A DNA stretch of 64,000 nucleotides, from positions 6,887,001-6,951,000 of the forward strand of contig OY987265.1 of the NCBI GenBank assembly GCA_963920665.1, given 5' to 3'. Below are positions 36,186 to 48,584 of the stretch, in pieces. The first letter of the stretch is position 1, and each line of letters begins with the position of its first letter. A model generated the notes under the pieces. The model did no database searches, was not told the DNA's origin, and saw only the letters and a list, made by a program, of their open reading frames with translations. This stretch comes from Straminergon stramineum (lineage: Eukaryota > Streptophyta > Bryopsida > Hypnales > Calliergonaceae). The position numbers and the translations under genes are program-made.

Positions 36186-37356
36186 ATGGCGATGACTCCA
36201 TATGACAACCATAACAACAAGAAGCCCACCAGCAACAACAGCAACGTCGATCAATCATTGAGCATCTTCGATCCATTTTCATGGGATCCGTTCAAGGAAA
36301 TTGGGGCTCTGTGGAACAGTAGCGAGGCGGGCAAAGCGTTCGCAGATGATATGCGAGCCGTGGCGGGCACCAAAGTGGATTGGAAGGAGACGACCGACAC
36401 TCACGTCTTCAAAGCCGATCTCCCTGGTATCTGATGTCCTATTCCATATTTTGCAAATAAAAAACAAATTAAGGTTATAATGGCACCACCCTACGTGCGA
36501 GAGCTCTGTTTGAGGGATCAAAATCACCATTGGCAGTGAAAATGCATGGCCATTTGGATCGATTTCACAGATGACACTCAATTAGGGTTGCATTTACGTG
36601 ATGTCTTCTGTGGAAGGAGGGCATTTCAAGATTACATGCTGTAGCATCTTTGTACATCTCTCAACTACTATGCATTCATGATCAAATTTAAAGTGATTTT
36701 GAAGTAAGTTGTGGGTTCCATATATTGAATTGCTTTGCTACAATAGTGTTTGCTTGTGATTTTCTACTGCTAAGTTTTTGTCCATTCGCAATGGCTATCT
36801 GAAGCGCACACTCTGAAGAACTCACTCATTTTCGAACCAGAATGAGCTGATTTCAATTCCCAAACGCTTCTCTCTTCAATTTGCTTACGATCTCTCATTC
36901 CTTACAAATTGCATTCAAGTAACTTCAACCCGAATAGATTGCTGACAGAGGTGGGGTACTAGGGTAACCTTGCAGCATGTCAGCATTGATGAGAGCTTTG
37001 CATTGAGACTGAGAGTGGAACTATCATAACCCCAAGTCTGTTGTTGAATGCTGTCGTTGCTGTTTTGTGAACCCTAATTGAGAGCAGGATTGACGAAGGA
37101 GGAAGTGAAGGTGACGGTGGAGGACGGCAACACCTTGCAGATCACAGGCGAGCGCAACAAGGAGGGCGTGGACAAGAACGACAAGTGGCACCGCGTGGAG
37201 AGGTCACAGTCCAAGTTCCTGCGCCGCTTCCGCCTGCCGGACAACACCAACGTGGACGCCGTGAAAGCCAAGGTCACCAACGGCGTGCTCACCGTGACCG
37301 TGCCCAAGAAACAGAACTCCAAAAACTCTACGCCTCGATGCATCGATATTGCGTGA
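36186..37356 (+). CDS. Small heat-shock protein HSP20, cytosolic class I/II type
   Basis: Two exons, 36186-36426 and 37088-37356, encode 510 nt and 169 aa; the intron (661 bp) splits Gly81 after Ala-Asp-Leu-Pro. ATP-independent chaperone that binds unfolding proteins and forms oligomers. The N-terminal arm is Asn-rich and holds the family word DPFSWDPF (about residues 29-36). The alpha-crystallin domain spans about residues 66-158, with [23 protein letters not shown], the consensus-II-like [10 protein letters not shown] and the GVLTVTVPK box. The end, CIDIA, supplies the I-X-I anchor (Ile166/Ile168) that docks neighbouring dimers. No targeting signal, so cytosolic. Length matches the usual 150-170 aa. 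An intron in this position is not usual for class I genes of flowering plants, so I do not fix the class. Confidence 0.93.
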
Positions 37357-37494
37357 GCAACTTACAACAAAACACATCTCGAAGTATGAAATGTAGTAAA
37401 AACTTGCGTTGTGCTTACAGAAGCTGAGATTCAGATTTTGATTGACAGTCCTGGAAGCATTGTGCAAGTCTACTGATGTTCTGTGAACATACTA

Positions 37495-38367
37495 ACAATT
37501 TTGCACCTCATGTGCTTTACTCTCAAGAATCTCATTTAGGAACTTGAACGGATGTAGTCACATATTTGCTTTGCTTGATACTTGTCCGCAAGACTCTCGT
37601 CAGTGACATAGTTTTTGATGTGGAATTTTGATCGAAAACGTCGTTCCATTCTTACTGCATTCTTATAGCTCTAATATACTGTCAATTTTACAGCATATGT
37701 CAAATACTCTCGAGAATTAGTGAGGTATTTGAGAGTCTCTAATCATATGCTCGTAATTCTTGGTACTTCTCAGCAAGAATCCTCTCAGTAACATCCCCTC
37801 AGTAACGTAGTTGTCTGAGGTGCCGGTTTCATCAAAAACTTTGTAACATTCTAATTTCATTCTTGTTGCTGTAAATATACTGCAAGTTTTGCTCATGTCA
37901 AATATTCTCAAGAACTGTTTCGGGATTTGAGGGCTCTATCCACAATTCCACATGTTCGCATTTGCTTGATACTTGTCAGGAAGAATCTCATCAGTGACGT
38001 AGTTCAAATGGCTGGCGCTTTGTAAAAGAAACATCGTTGCATTCTTATAATTGCTGCGAATATACTGCCAATTTTGCACCTCATGACGATACTCTCAAGA
38101 ATTTATTTAGGGTTTTGACACGCTCTACCCACATGTTCGCATTGAATTGCTTGAGAATTGCCAGCTAGAAAATCGTTAAAGATGTAGTTTTCGAGGTGCC
38201 ACTTTCATCAAAAACTTTGCTGCATTCTTATTGCATACTTATTGCTGTGAATATAATAACAAAAATGCACCTCATGTCGATTCTCTCCAGAATTTGTTTA
38301 GGGGTTTGACAGGCTCTAATCACGTGCTCGCATTGCTTGATATTTAGTACGCAAGAATGTCGTCAGT
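37495..38367 (+). repeat. ~190-bp tandem array behind HSP20
   Basis: About four and a half diverged units start near 37495, 37682, 37881, 38069 and 38261, each at a CAATTTTGCACCTCATG-like word. Within units the order is ACTCTCAAGAAT, TTTAGG, GCTCTA, CATGTTCGCATT, GCTTGATACTTGTC, AAGAATC, TCAGTGACGTAGTT, GAGGTGCC, TTTCATCAAAAACTTTG, GCATTCTTATTGC and GCTGTGAATATACTG. No coding potential. The array begins about 140 bp after the HSP20 stop codon, so the first unit may lie in the transcript. Confidence 0.85.
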
Positions 38368-38427
38368 GCGCATACAAATTTGGTGTGCCCAAGTTGGCCA
38401 ACAGCACCACCGATTTGCTGTGGCTCC

Positions 38428-38476
38428 CACGAATTTGTATGGGAAGCACACCAAGTGTACTCTCATACAAATTCGT
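38428..38476. repeat. Short hairpin at end of array
   Basis: CACGAATTTGTATGGGA and its reverse complement (TCATACAAATTCGTG) enclose 17 bases. A third, partial copy (GCATACAAATTTGGTGTGC) precedes it at about 38380. Confidence 0.6.
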
Positions 38477-38819
38477 GCTGCAATCGAAAGACTGTGAGTC
38501 ATGCGAAGAAGCTCGGAGTGGAACAGGTGTATTTGGGGTATTTGGCTCATGGATTGCCTACTTTAGAGTTAACCCTGTAAGGACATTTTCAAACTTCAAA
38601 GTTCCTCTCTCTGTATGCTCCCAATTTGAACTGTATATGAACGATAATTGTAACTTTATATTTCTTTTGCAGAGATGTAATCGTATGGCTTCTATCAGTT
38701 ATAAAAATTTCAATCTTTCGTATTGAAACATTGAAATGATTGTGAGTTTTTTAATGTATTGAAAAAAAATCATCTCGAAGATAAAATATGCTTTTGTTCT
38801 CCATTTGTGGTCTTGAACA

Positions 38820-39190
38820 TCATGGAGCAAATCAATTTATTGTGTCATTCTAAGATTAGATAATCATCACTCCATAGTTATAGTCCCAAAGTTCAAATTG
38901 TAATGAAGTGTTGAATTTTTTTTTAAATTCAAAGTTTCAAATTGGAGTAAAAACTAGACTTGATAAGCTTCATTTCATTAATGGAAATCTAATTCAAAAT
39001 TTTTTAATTTCTATGACTAAAATCCAATTAAAGATAAAAGAGCTAAAGTTGCCGAAACACACTACCTTTTGAGTCATGGATTTACCATTTTCTTAAGAAG
39101 GAAAGTCGGTAAATTTCACAAGGGGAGGGAAAATCCAATGCCATTTATTGAAAATGGGTTCAAGCAACTCCCCAAAAAATTGGATGAATT
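38820..39190 (+). repeat. Dispersed repeat R1, copy 1
   Basis: Shares word order with 44520-45060 and 51990-52440: CAAATTG, a GGAGTAAAAACTAGACTTGATAAG-like segment, TTCATT, ATGACTAAAATCC (or ATGGCTAAAATTCA), AAGTTGCC, GAAAATGGGTTCAAGCAACT and CCAAAAAATT. Same direction in all three. Nature unknown, probably a transposon relic. Confidence 0.6.
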
Positions 39191-40918
39191 TTTCCTTCCC
39201 CCATTTGGAGCCAAGCAAACAATATGCTAGGCTCCACCTTCAACAAGGGGTTACAATAGCTTTGAAAACAACTGTGATCCTTTCTCAAGGACTAAGTGAG
39301 AACAATGCAAACCAAGCAATTACTTCTTTTGAGGGGATAACTTAGTGAAAAACTGTGGCTTTTTAAAAAAAATGTATATGAAAATTTGATGGGTGCACAT
39401 GTCATTCATAGGTGGCTAAACTTTTCCAAAAAATATGAAACAGCTACACGTCACTTGGCTATTAGTTGAAAAATTGAGATGGGTACTAGTAATATTGTTT
39501 GTACCACTAGAAGAAACCCCCGTTTCTTTTACATGAAAAAAACTTGGAAATATATTTTTTCTAACATTGCACATACCCTCATAGATGCCCAACAAAATCT
39601 ACCTAGATTTATGCGGCAAAAACACACACACAAATCAAAGAAAATGCACCATGTTTTTAGTGTGACATCTATTCAAACATGGTCAAAGAAGGTGCCAAAA
39701 TTGCACCATGTGGCAACTACATCAGCACCATGAGGACAGATAGTGTTATGTCAATAACTTTTTCATCCAAGCTTTTGCTGATGTAGAACATTATGTGCCA
39801 ACTACATGGCAATAGCATAGCAAAGGAAAATTCATGACATGTCCAATGCATTGTACCCTAGATCTTGTCTATTTAGACATTTGCTATAATGTACACATAT
39901 TTTTTCAAGTGTCAACTTTGAACTACCATATTGGTTTACTATTTTAAAATCCAAAAATATTAGCATTAGGCATGAATTTACAAATCCGGAAGTGTGAGTA
40001 CTCCAAATTAAGCTACAACCATCAATTAGGGAGTTTTTCACTAAATAGCAATGGGAACTTCAAAAGGTTAGGGCGAGATGCTAGATAATGCAATTAGGAG
40101 AAAATTAGGGGAAATTCTAGGGAAAAAATGGAGATTTAAAACTAAAAAGATGTTAAACAAGATTTGGTAGAGTAACCAAATTAGGTTAACAGTAAAATGA
40201 TGACAAAAAGAAAACCAAAAATGAAAACCAAAAAAACTACAAGTAGGAAATGAAACTTAAAGTAAAGTAAAAAGCAAAAAAAATAATAAATGTGAAAAAC
40301 ACAAAAAAAATGAGTAAACTTAAAACTACTACTAAAACACTGAAATAGTGCTAGAAATACTAAAATAGGATTTTACAGTAAGTTAGAGGGTTTTATAATA
40401 ATTTAGGGGGTGGACCACTAAAATAGCGCAATTTATAATAAACTAGCAGATTTATAGTAACATAGTGCAATTTGCACTAATTTGGTTCATTTTGCACCAA
40501 ATTAGCAAATTTACAATGAATTAGTGTAAGATGAAAGTAGTTAAGGAAACTAATCCGTTAGGAAGTTTGGATGTAGGCAAAATTAGGGTTTGGAGCCCTC
40601 TCTTTTTCAACTTTCTCTCAATTTTCCCAACTTCTTATGCATGTGTGTTTGGAGAACATTTTGGGTAATTATGGACGTTTTCAAAGCATGAGAAGCTAGA
40701 AACTAAGATCAAGGAACTAAGGTATGGCAATTTGTCAAGTCGGTCACTATTTTTTGGGAAAAAATGGTGAAGGATTGATGGGAATGAGGTCAGATGAGAA
40801 TTGGAGTGGAGAGAATTAGAGTTTTGTTGAATTTAGAAGAGATTTCCAACTTTGATGACTAATTGCAGAAGATTGGAAATGTAGAATAGACTTAATTTTG
40901 GGGAGGATGGAGAGGGAA
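39191..40918. other. Intergenic, nothing recognised
   Basis: Very A-rich on this strand (especially 40080-40560), with low-complexity repeats of the ACTAAAATAG / TTTATAATAA type at about 40330-40530. No gene. Confidence 0.4.
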
Positions 40919-41200
40919 AAGTCAGCTATCCAATGAAACAAGTCTCGATTGATTCCAAGCAAGGACGACGATAGAGCGGTTGATTTAGTGTGAGGAGGTC
41001 AAGCTACCTCTACCATGGAAGACCGACAACTTTGGAGAGTGATTGTCGAAGTTTAGCAAAGCGGATCAATGTGAATTTTAATGAGAAGAAAGATGCAAAA
41101 GTCAAATTTTCAACGGGAAAAGTCTCGCCCAATTTAGAGCAGGGACAAAGCCGAGGTGATCATTTTAGTGTGACAAGGTCTGCTACTCATTTGACGATAT
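40919..41200 (+). repeat. ~180-bp tandem duplication
   Basis: AAGTCAGCTATCC...AAGTCTCG, ATTTAGTGTGAGGAGGTC at 40919-41003 corresponds to AAGTCAAATTTTC...AAGTCTCG, ATTTTAGTGTGACAAGGTC at 41099-41180. The offset is about 180 bp. The 113-residue frame across it is not recognisable. Confidence 0.6.
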
Positions 41201-42309
41201 ATAGTTTATTTTGGGTATTTCATTTTTTTTCTTGTGATTCAGCTGAATCCAAATGTAATGTTAATTATAATATGACTAGTATGCCATGTGCCGATGCCAC
41301 AACCAAAATTAAAGTAAAATTAATTTTTTAAATTTGAAATAATTTTGAAATTCAATAACTTTCACATTGTAGATCCAAATGTTGTGAAACAAAGCTTGTG
41401 TAACCCTCCTTACCAATGGCTTTCCAATGGTACCAAGCATGTGGCCGAGGGACGCATGGTCCAGGAGATCTCAATGTAACAAAACAAAATAAAACAAACA
41501 ACTTGTCTTAATGTATGGATTTTTGCTCATCAATCTTGAAGGAATAGTTCAATGGCCATGCATGCAATGCTCTTGTAGGGTGTGAATGTTTAGAAAAGGT
41601 ATATGAGGATTTTTTAGGGTTGTAGGGCAAGCATAGAAGTGTTGCCCAAATTGGGGGTAAAATTAGAGTTAGGATATGAATGATGAAATTGAAGGAAAAA
41701 TTTCATTGATCTAAAAGGAATATATGAATGTGTGAATATGCTAGGGATGGGATCTATGGAATTAGATAGGTGCATGGCATCAATTTAGGAAGTGAGTTAG
41801 AAATTGGGGTGGTTGTAGTGTACTAAAATTTTATTTTAGGACACCCAATTAACCCATTTGGTGCCCTAATGGCTAATTTTAGGCAAAGTTAGGCTTAGTA
41901 GGTTGCCCTAACTTCCTAAAGTAGGTACTAGGATTATTGGAGGATTTTAGGGTGCATATTAGGGTGGTATAAAGGTGCTACCCCCATTTCACTTAGAGTA
42001 GTTTAATTTTTTTAAACTGATAAAAAAACATTTAGGAGTCCATTGCTTAGAAGGCAATTTAGGTAGGGGTTTCACACACTCCCCGCCGGCAACTCTAGGG
42101 GTTTCTTCACCTTGAGGTGGAAAAGCCTCATGTCAACTTTGACATGAGGATAATTCTTTTGAATGTCATATAGCATCCATTATGTGTTATGACACATTTG
42201 TAGAGACATGTAAACAACATGAACAATGTCCTCTAGGACATGCTTGATGTGCATGTCTTAGATTTTTGAGGCATTAACTTAGATGTCTTGAGAAGGACTT
42301 GTTTTTGGC
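41201..42309. other. Intergenic, nothing recognised
   Basis: AT-rich without recognisable genes. Confidence 0.4.
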
Positions 42310-42590
42310 TTTTTGGTGCCAAATTGCACCAAAAAAATTAATTTAGCTAAAAAATGGGAGCAAACCATGAATTTTTCACTATAAATCTTTGAATCAACAA
42401 AAAAATCTTGGATGAAATTGCCAAATTGTGGATGAAAATAGAATCATAGACATGTAATATGTACTAATGTGATATATTCTATTAAATTTGTGGATGAATG
42501 TTGAATTGCAAAACACCTCTAGAAAATTTTATATCACCACTTTGGCACTTCATAAAAAATGAAAAAAAAACCTTGGTCTTGAAATTTTGC
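42310..42590 (+). repeat. Dispersed repeat, copy 2 (partner 3265-3530)
   Basis: See 3265-3530. The match ends with CACTTTGGCACTTCATAAAA followed by an A-rich stretch in both copies. Confidence 0.65.
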
Positions 42591-44009
42591 AACATCAACT
42601 AATATATATACTATAAATAGTACACCATACATAATAAGCCAAATACATTACACAAAACATGGTCTATTATACACCATACATAATACACAATATACTATAT
42701 ATAATACATCATACATTGTGTACCATATTTGACAACTATATATTGCTATGAGTATGTTGACATGAAAATATAAGCTATTTATATAAGTGGGATGGTGGAA
42801 AGAAGACAAACCATATGGGATATATCAAACTATATGATACATACAAAGTTGTCTAAATTGAAGTCACCAAAAACATCTAGACATCTTAGTTCACATTATT
42901 AAAAACATCTTGACGTGCATCTTGATGTCTTAGTTGACATCTCAATTAGATGTCTAAAAAACCAATGTTAAAAATTTCAAATGGCATCAAAGTGTGTTGA
43001 TGTGGCACACCACATCATCCTTGTAAATTGTAAAATGCTACATAAGGTACCTTCTTTTTTTTCAAAAGCATGCCATGTCATTTCCCTTCCCCTAATTTTT
43101 TATACTTGGTTAGCATTTTACCCCAAACCCCAATAACTTCTAGAAATTTATCCGTAATAAAATCAAAATCCCTTACCAATGTGGTAGGTCTACGTTTTCT
43201 TGGATGTTTTGCAAAACATACTTATGTTTTTTCTAATGCCTTAGAGAACATTCCCGTCACATAGGACATGAAATCATTTTGCGTGTGACATCCACATATT
43301 TTTCCGCATGTTTTTTGGGACTTCCAACTAAATTTTGCCTTCCACGACCACCATCTCATCCTTGTGCTCATGTTTTGAAAAACATACTTGTTCAATGCTA
43401 ATGTCAAAAAAGGTGTGTTTCTTATAGTGTACTTTTCTAAAAATATTTAGAGTGCAAAAGATATGGGATATTTGAAATTTGAAATTTGTACATATTTTGT
43501 ATACATTTGTATAATTTGTATCTATATCTCATATGGATACATAAATATCTTCTATGTTTCCATGTGTATTCTACATATCATGTGCATTATGTATTGTATT
43601 ATATAATCTATTCAATATTCTAGAGTGGGAATGGCCAAGATTGTCTCTTGTAAGGGTGATCATCAATAGGTGTTTATTTTTTAATTGGAGATCGACGACA
43701 TTAGAGAGGGGGGTATTTTTTTTTAACTAAGACCAACAACTTTGGAATTTTTCTCAAAAAAGGGGGCAAAGAATTGTAGGAATAAGATGTACTTGCATCT
43801 TTTTAGAGGATAATGACTCCTTCCAATTGATCAATTAGCAAGTTTGCGCTCAAGGTTAATTGTAACTACTTGAAATGTGATTTTGGTGTGATCTAATCAA
43901 AAGGTCCCTGGTGAGCAAATGAGAGTGAGAAAATGTAGGCTTCAACAACTTTGGGGATACTTTCATTGCCTCAAAGTCTGAGTAACACTTTGTAATTGAT
44001 ATTGATTAA
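42591..44009. other. Intergenic with low-complexity stretches
   Basis: 42600-42720 is a degenerate array of ATACACCATACATAATA-type words. 42880-42965 repeats ACATCTTGA/TTAGTTGACATCT. No gene recognised. Confidence 0.45.
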
Positions 44010-44231
44010 CCCTTGAATGCCAAGTTGGTGACCATGGAAATCAGCCATTTTGGAACCGTGTGACATCATCTACTTTATAAAAATCACAAATACTCATTGG
44101 GAGTCAAAGTCTTGTGGAAGATCTCCCCTTTCCACCCATAATTCTGAGGATGAATAGTTGCAATTCTGTCCTACAAAGGAGAGTTCCTTGATATTCATAA
44201 GACAAAAAACATCCGCCACATCATCTAGGGA
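44010..44231 (+). mobile_element. TTAA-flanked MITE, copy B (222 bp)
   Basis: Same length and direction as the copy at 17508. TTAA at 44006-44009 and 44232-44235. Left end CCCTTGAATGCCAAGTTGG; the right tip has changed to GGGA before TTAA. Shares GGAACCGTGTGACATCATCT, CATTGGGAGTCA and GATGAATAGTTGCA with copy A. Confidence 0.75.
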
Positions 44232-44519
44232 TTAACCTTGGAAGGATAAAGCCATGATACATGATTTCAAGCTTTATAGTCCACTATGCTGTTTGTTGCT
44301 ATTTTGCAACTAGATATCAATGAAAAATTTTGTATTTATTTTTCAAAAACAAATTCATATGTCTACTACAAGTCATAAAATTTTCAATTTTCTTTTGGGG
44401 GGGACATGAAATTACAGTGAATTTTTTTAAGAAAAGAATGAAGAAAATTCATAGAAAATATAGATTATATTCAAAATATCTGAAATTTTCACCACAACTA
44501 GATATTATAGTGTATAACA
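44232..44519. other. Intergenic, nothing recognised
   Basis: AT-rich; no recognisable feature. Confidence 0.35.
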
Positions 44520-45060
44520 TCATGGTATAAATCAAAGCTACCATGTCTTTCTAAACTTAAAAAATCAACAAACTATAGTTATAGGCCTAAAATTCAAATT
44601 GCTGTAAAATATTGAAATTAATGAATTTAAAAAATAATAATAATTGGAATAGAAACTGCATGTGATAAGTTTCAATTCATTGGTCGGACTTATAGTCAAA
44701 AAAACATCATTTTTATGGCTAAAATTCACATCAAGAGTAAGTAGCAAAAAATGGTTGAAATGCACTACAAGGATGAAGCATCTTCTTCTTTAGAAAAGTC
44801 AGTGATCATAACATTCAGTAGTATGCATTGTCATTGCCTTGGCTCTATAGTAGATGGTGTAGAATATTTCACATCAATTCAACCAGTAGCTACGTGGACA
44901 AGTAGAGATTCAATGTGATGAGTATAGTGCATGAAGGAAAGGCAATGGGCATGAAGGCTATTGAATGTTGTGAATACCGTAGTGAGGGGACATTTTGAAA
45001 TACTATTCATTGAAAATGTACTCAAGCAACTTCCAAAAAATGTATTGAATGAAAAAACGT
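44520..45060 (+). repeat. Dispersed repeat R1, copy 2
   Basis: Matches 38820-39190 and the flanks of the element at 52057. Longer than copy 1 because about 170 bp lie between ATGGTTGAAATGCACTACAA and the CATTGAAAATGTACTCAAGC segment. Confidence 0.6.
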
Positions 45061-46285
45061 TTTTTTTCCATCCTATATTCTCAAATGAAGTCATCCATCA
45101 AACACTTAGTCTTCACATAATCTTTGTAAGGAGTCATTAGGGCAAATCCAAGGAGCTTAAGGAGAGGACAAGTGATTTTCTTGTTTTTCTTAGAAATACT
45201 ACTCTAATTTCAATGACCATTGTGCATTGCATACACCACCAAAAATTTCAAAATGACTAGAATGTTGTGAAATTCTAGATGAGCATTTTCAACTCTCTTG
45301 TCTTTCACTAAGCATAAAAATTCATCATTTCAAAATATTCTCATTAAGATATGCTCCTTCAAAGTGTGTTGCCCTATTTTTCCATTGATCAAAATAAAAC
45401 TTCAAACTTAAATATCTACTAAATTGTATGGTCAAATAGTTTGAATTTTTTTGAGGTCTTGACTCTTAGTGTAAACTACAAGATCCAAATCTATCCAATC
45501 TCAAGAAAAAATGAGCAAACAAATTGTTCAAGTTCTTGGTAGTTTTGGCCCATTTCGAAAATATATCCCCGTTGGATCATTGGGGATTAGCCCTCTAAAG
45601 ATGCCTTATACCAAAGTGGTCCAATGGATGACAAAGAATCCTTCTATGTAAAACAAATATATATATATATATATTCACCTTTGGAATTTTGTGTAAAAAA
45701 AGAGATCTTGCATAGTAGTTTGACCTCTTATGAATTTTTTTAAGTAGATGATTCACGGCCAAAGAGGATGGACCCCCCCATTGCTCCCCCCCCCAAAACA
45801 AAATTTACAATTATCCTTGGGTGGAGGATTGTCCCACTATTATATGCCACACATTTTTGCATTCTTCACCTACTCTATCAAATTTGAGGACTCTAATTGC
45901 AAGTAAAAAGTCAAAATTTCCAAATTTTATCATGTGTTGCAAATAAAAAATTCCAATGTTTTCCCAAAGGATAAACTACGGGTTGATGAGGGGGTGAATT
46001 TACCCTAGCATGATTCACACTATACTAAAAAAGAAGATTTTCATAGTGACCCACTTTATCCTTTCTAGGTTAATGTGATGAATTTGTACTAGATTAAATT
46101 ATCTTCTACATCTCTCCAAGCTAATTTGGAGCCTCCCATTAGAAATATGACTTCAAAATTTGCAAACTTTATCATGTGTGGTAAATAAAAAAATTCATCA
46201 TTTTCCCCTTGGATAAAATTGGGGACAAGTGAGGGGGTTGGTTCACCCTTGTTGCTAAAAGAGAATGTCAAAGAAGTACCATAGT
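45061..46285. other. Intergenic; (TA)n and homopolymer runs
   Basis: A perfect (AT)n run at about 45656-45675 and an uninterrupted C run near 45786-45795. No gene recognised. Confidence 0.45.
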
Positions 46286-46370
46286 ACTCTCGCTAGGTGA
46301 AGGGTTTGAACCTCCGACCTTGCACTCAACAGACACTCTCTAGTAAGTATCTTTCTTAGCCAACTATAAC
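46286..46370 (-). mobile_element. tRNA-derived SINE head (or tRNA relic), second
   Basis: On the minus strand GGTTCAAACCC (46312-46302) fits the Pol III B box, and GTTGGCTAAGAAAG (46364-46351), resembling an A box, lies about 40 bp upstream. No full tRNA fold. Lies directly against the TIR element that begins at 46378. Confidence 0.4.
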
Positions 46371-46377
46371 TAAGATA

Positions 46378-47026
46378 CTAAGGTGGGAGGCTCATAAAGC
46401 GTGCATGTAAGGGAAGAAAGAGGTTTGTTGGAAAATTAGGCTAGTAGAACATTACAACATTTTTTGATTGAAAGAGCAATGAGAAACAACTGATTGACAA
46501 TTCTTTTCATCAATTTCTAACTCCACATGAATTAAATTTGATTTTCCAAAGCTGAAGGTACATAGGTCACTATTGCTGTTCATTAAATACAACAAATATA
46601 AATTACCACATGTCCTTGAATAGGACAAGTGAGTGCCAAAATTGCTAAATAAACCACTTGAAAATGTTTACTTAAGGCACTCAAAGCTTGTTGTTTACTT
46701 CCAAAAATAAAGCATGAACACAGCAATCAAAAAATGAAGCATACAAGGCCTTCATTGAATTCACTTGCTGGTGTTAATCAGATTTAATGACCATCAATTC
46801 ATTGCACTTTTATTTTAGCCTAACTCTATTATGAACTTCATTATTTGAAAAGACTATACATGAAAGTAACACTTGTTGTCTAATAAATATCTTGTAATCA
46901 CATATATGGGATGACATTGTCTGGCCACTAAAAGTCTTATCTATTTAATTCACCTTGTGCATAGTTTCAGACACTTTTATAAGGACAATTCATATTGTCC
47001 ATGCAAAATTCGAGCCTCCTACCACA
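46378..47026. mobile_element. Larger relative of the CTAAGGTAGGAGG fold-back family
   Basis: Begins CTAAGGTGGGAGGCTCATAA, which matches the reverse complement of the 332-bp elements' right end (CTAAGGTAGGAGGTTCATAA). Ends CGAGCCTCCTACCACA, matching their left end reversed. So this 649-bp copy lies in the opposite direction and has a different interior. Confidence 0.55.
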
Positions 47027-48584
47027 TACATGATCAAACTTCCTCTTGAATAGTCTTATGGCCAACAATCCATAACCAACCCATTGGCCTCAATTCATAA
47101 CTCTCTCTCTCTCTTTCCAACCTAGACTTCCAAATCATCCAAATGACACAAAACATCCTCGTAATTTTTTAAGGTTAACCTTGAAAGATCTACCACCATT
47201 GTATTTTGCCAAAAATGATTTCATTTTTGGATCAAATAATAGGTGCATTCTTCATCTATACAATGATCTCCAAAATATCCATCAACCAATCATCAGCTAC
47301 ACCATACTTGCAAGGTTAACCCTTATAGGTCCAAACACCATTCTTTGGCAACATAGAGATTTTGGATAGCTCACAACAAACAAAATTTTTATTTTCTTAA
47401 TTTGAAATATTCTCACAACATGTGCCTAAGGACTAAATTTTAAGGTGCAACAATTTTCATAACTTTTGACTACGTAGTTAATCCGTAGAATCCCAAGGCC
47501 ATTATTTTGTCAAAAAATACTCAAAACTGCTAGTTTTATTGCGTTCATTCCAGAAAACAGAAAAAATATTTTTTTTAGAATCTAGTTGTAGGATCTTGTA
47601 CTTCAATAGTCTCAAATTATGTGATAAAAATTTCATGAAGTTTGACTATACAAATTGGAAGATGTTAGCATTCAAAATTGGAAACACAAGTTTTTTGAAC
47701 TATGGCTTCAATTTTAGATGACTTTGATTGCCATTTGTAAAAAAAATTTGCACTAATAAAGACTTTGAATTTAATTTTTTTGTGTGTTGAAGAGTTGAGT
47801 TGAAAATCTAGAAAAAATATTTCAAAACAAACACACTTCACTTTCATTCTTTAAAAAATTGTTAAGTAGAAGTAGGTCCAAGATTAAAAGAAAAACTAAA
47901 TTGTTAATAGCTCTAAGATGGGATTGAAACAAAATAATCCCAATAATGATATTGTTTCAGCAAGAAAAATTAATCTTATCCAAATTTTTTTGAAAAATTG
48001 TGAAAATTACATTGTGAAATGAATCCTAAAAGTTATTTTTTTAAGAAGATGCTCCCATTGCCCCCAAAACAAGATTGTCCATAACTTTCACATTACAAAT
48101 TCAAATTGAATGAATCAAAGCTTCCCGTCTAGATAAAATTAAAATTTATAAGAATAAAAAATTTAAATAAATTTTTCTTAAGTGAGGGGAATTCTGCCCA
48201 CCAAACCTAAAAAATGACTTTTTGTGCCATAACTTTTGTTCCCATGTAACTATTGAAATAAAAATTATATTCTCCCAAAACTAATGTGTTTTTCTATCTT
48301 CACAAAAAGTTTCAAGAAATCATGATGAATATTGAAATTGTAGGAGCCTACTCAAAATCCATTTTGCTCCCAAGGGGACAATGAAACTTAAGGTGTTAAA
48401 AAGTTATTGCATGATATGCAATATTCATTAATCTAGCAACCCTAGAATTTCTTAAAAAATCATTTTTAAAAAAGATAAAAATTTGAAATTGGTTTTGTAG
48501 ATTTATATGTATGTGGAAAGATTTGGATCATTCCATTTAGATTAATGGAATGAAAGTTATAAGGAGTTTTAGTTTGTGGGTAGT
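47027..48584. other. Intergenic, nothing recognised
   Basis: AT-rich; a (CT) run near 47102-47115. No gene. Confidence 0.4.

Noticed and set aside
6262..38367. CRISPR array among the tandem repeats
   Set aside because: The repeats are long, diverged tandem units without short identical repeats and unique spacers, and the sequence is nuclear plant DNA.
40990..41331. 113-residue frame
   Set aside because: It runs across a degenerate 180-bp tandem duplication and matches nothing known.
47160..47320. Further TTAA element (TTAACCTTGAAAG ... AAGGTTAACCC)
   Set aside because: The tips do not form inverted ends in the right direction and the interior matches no other copy.
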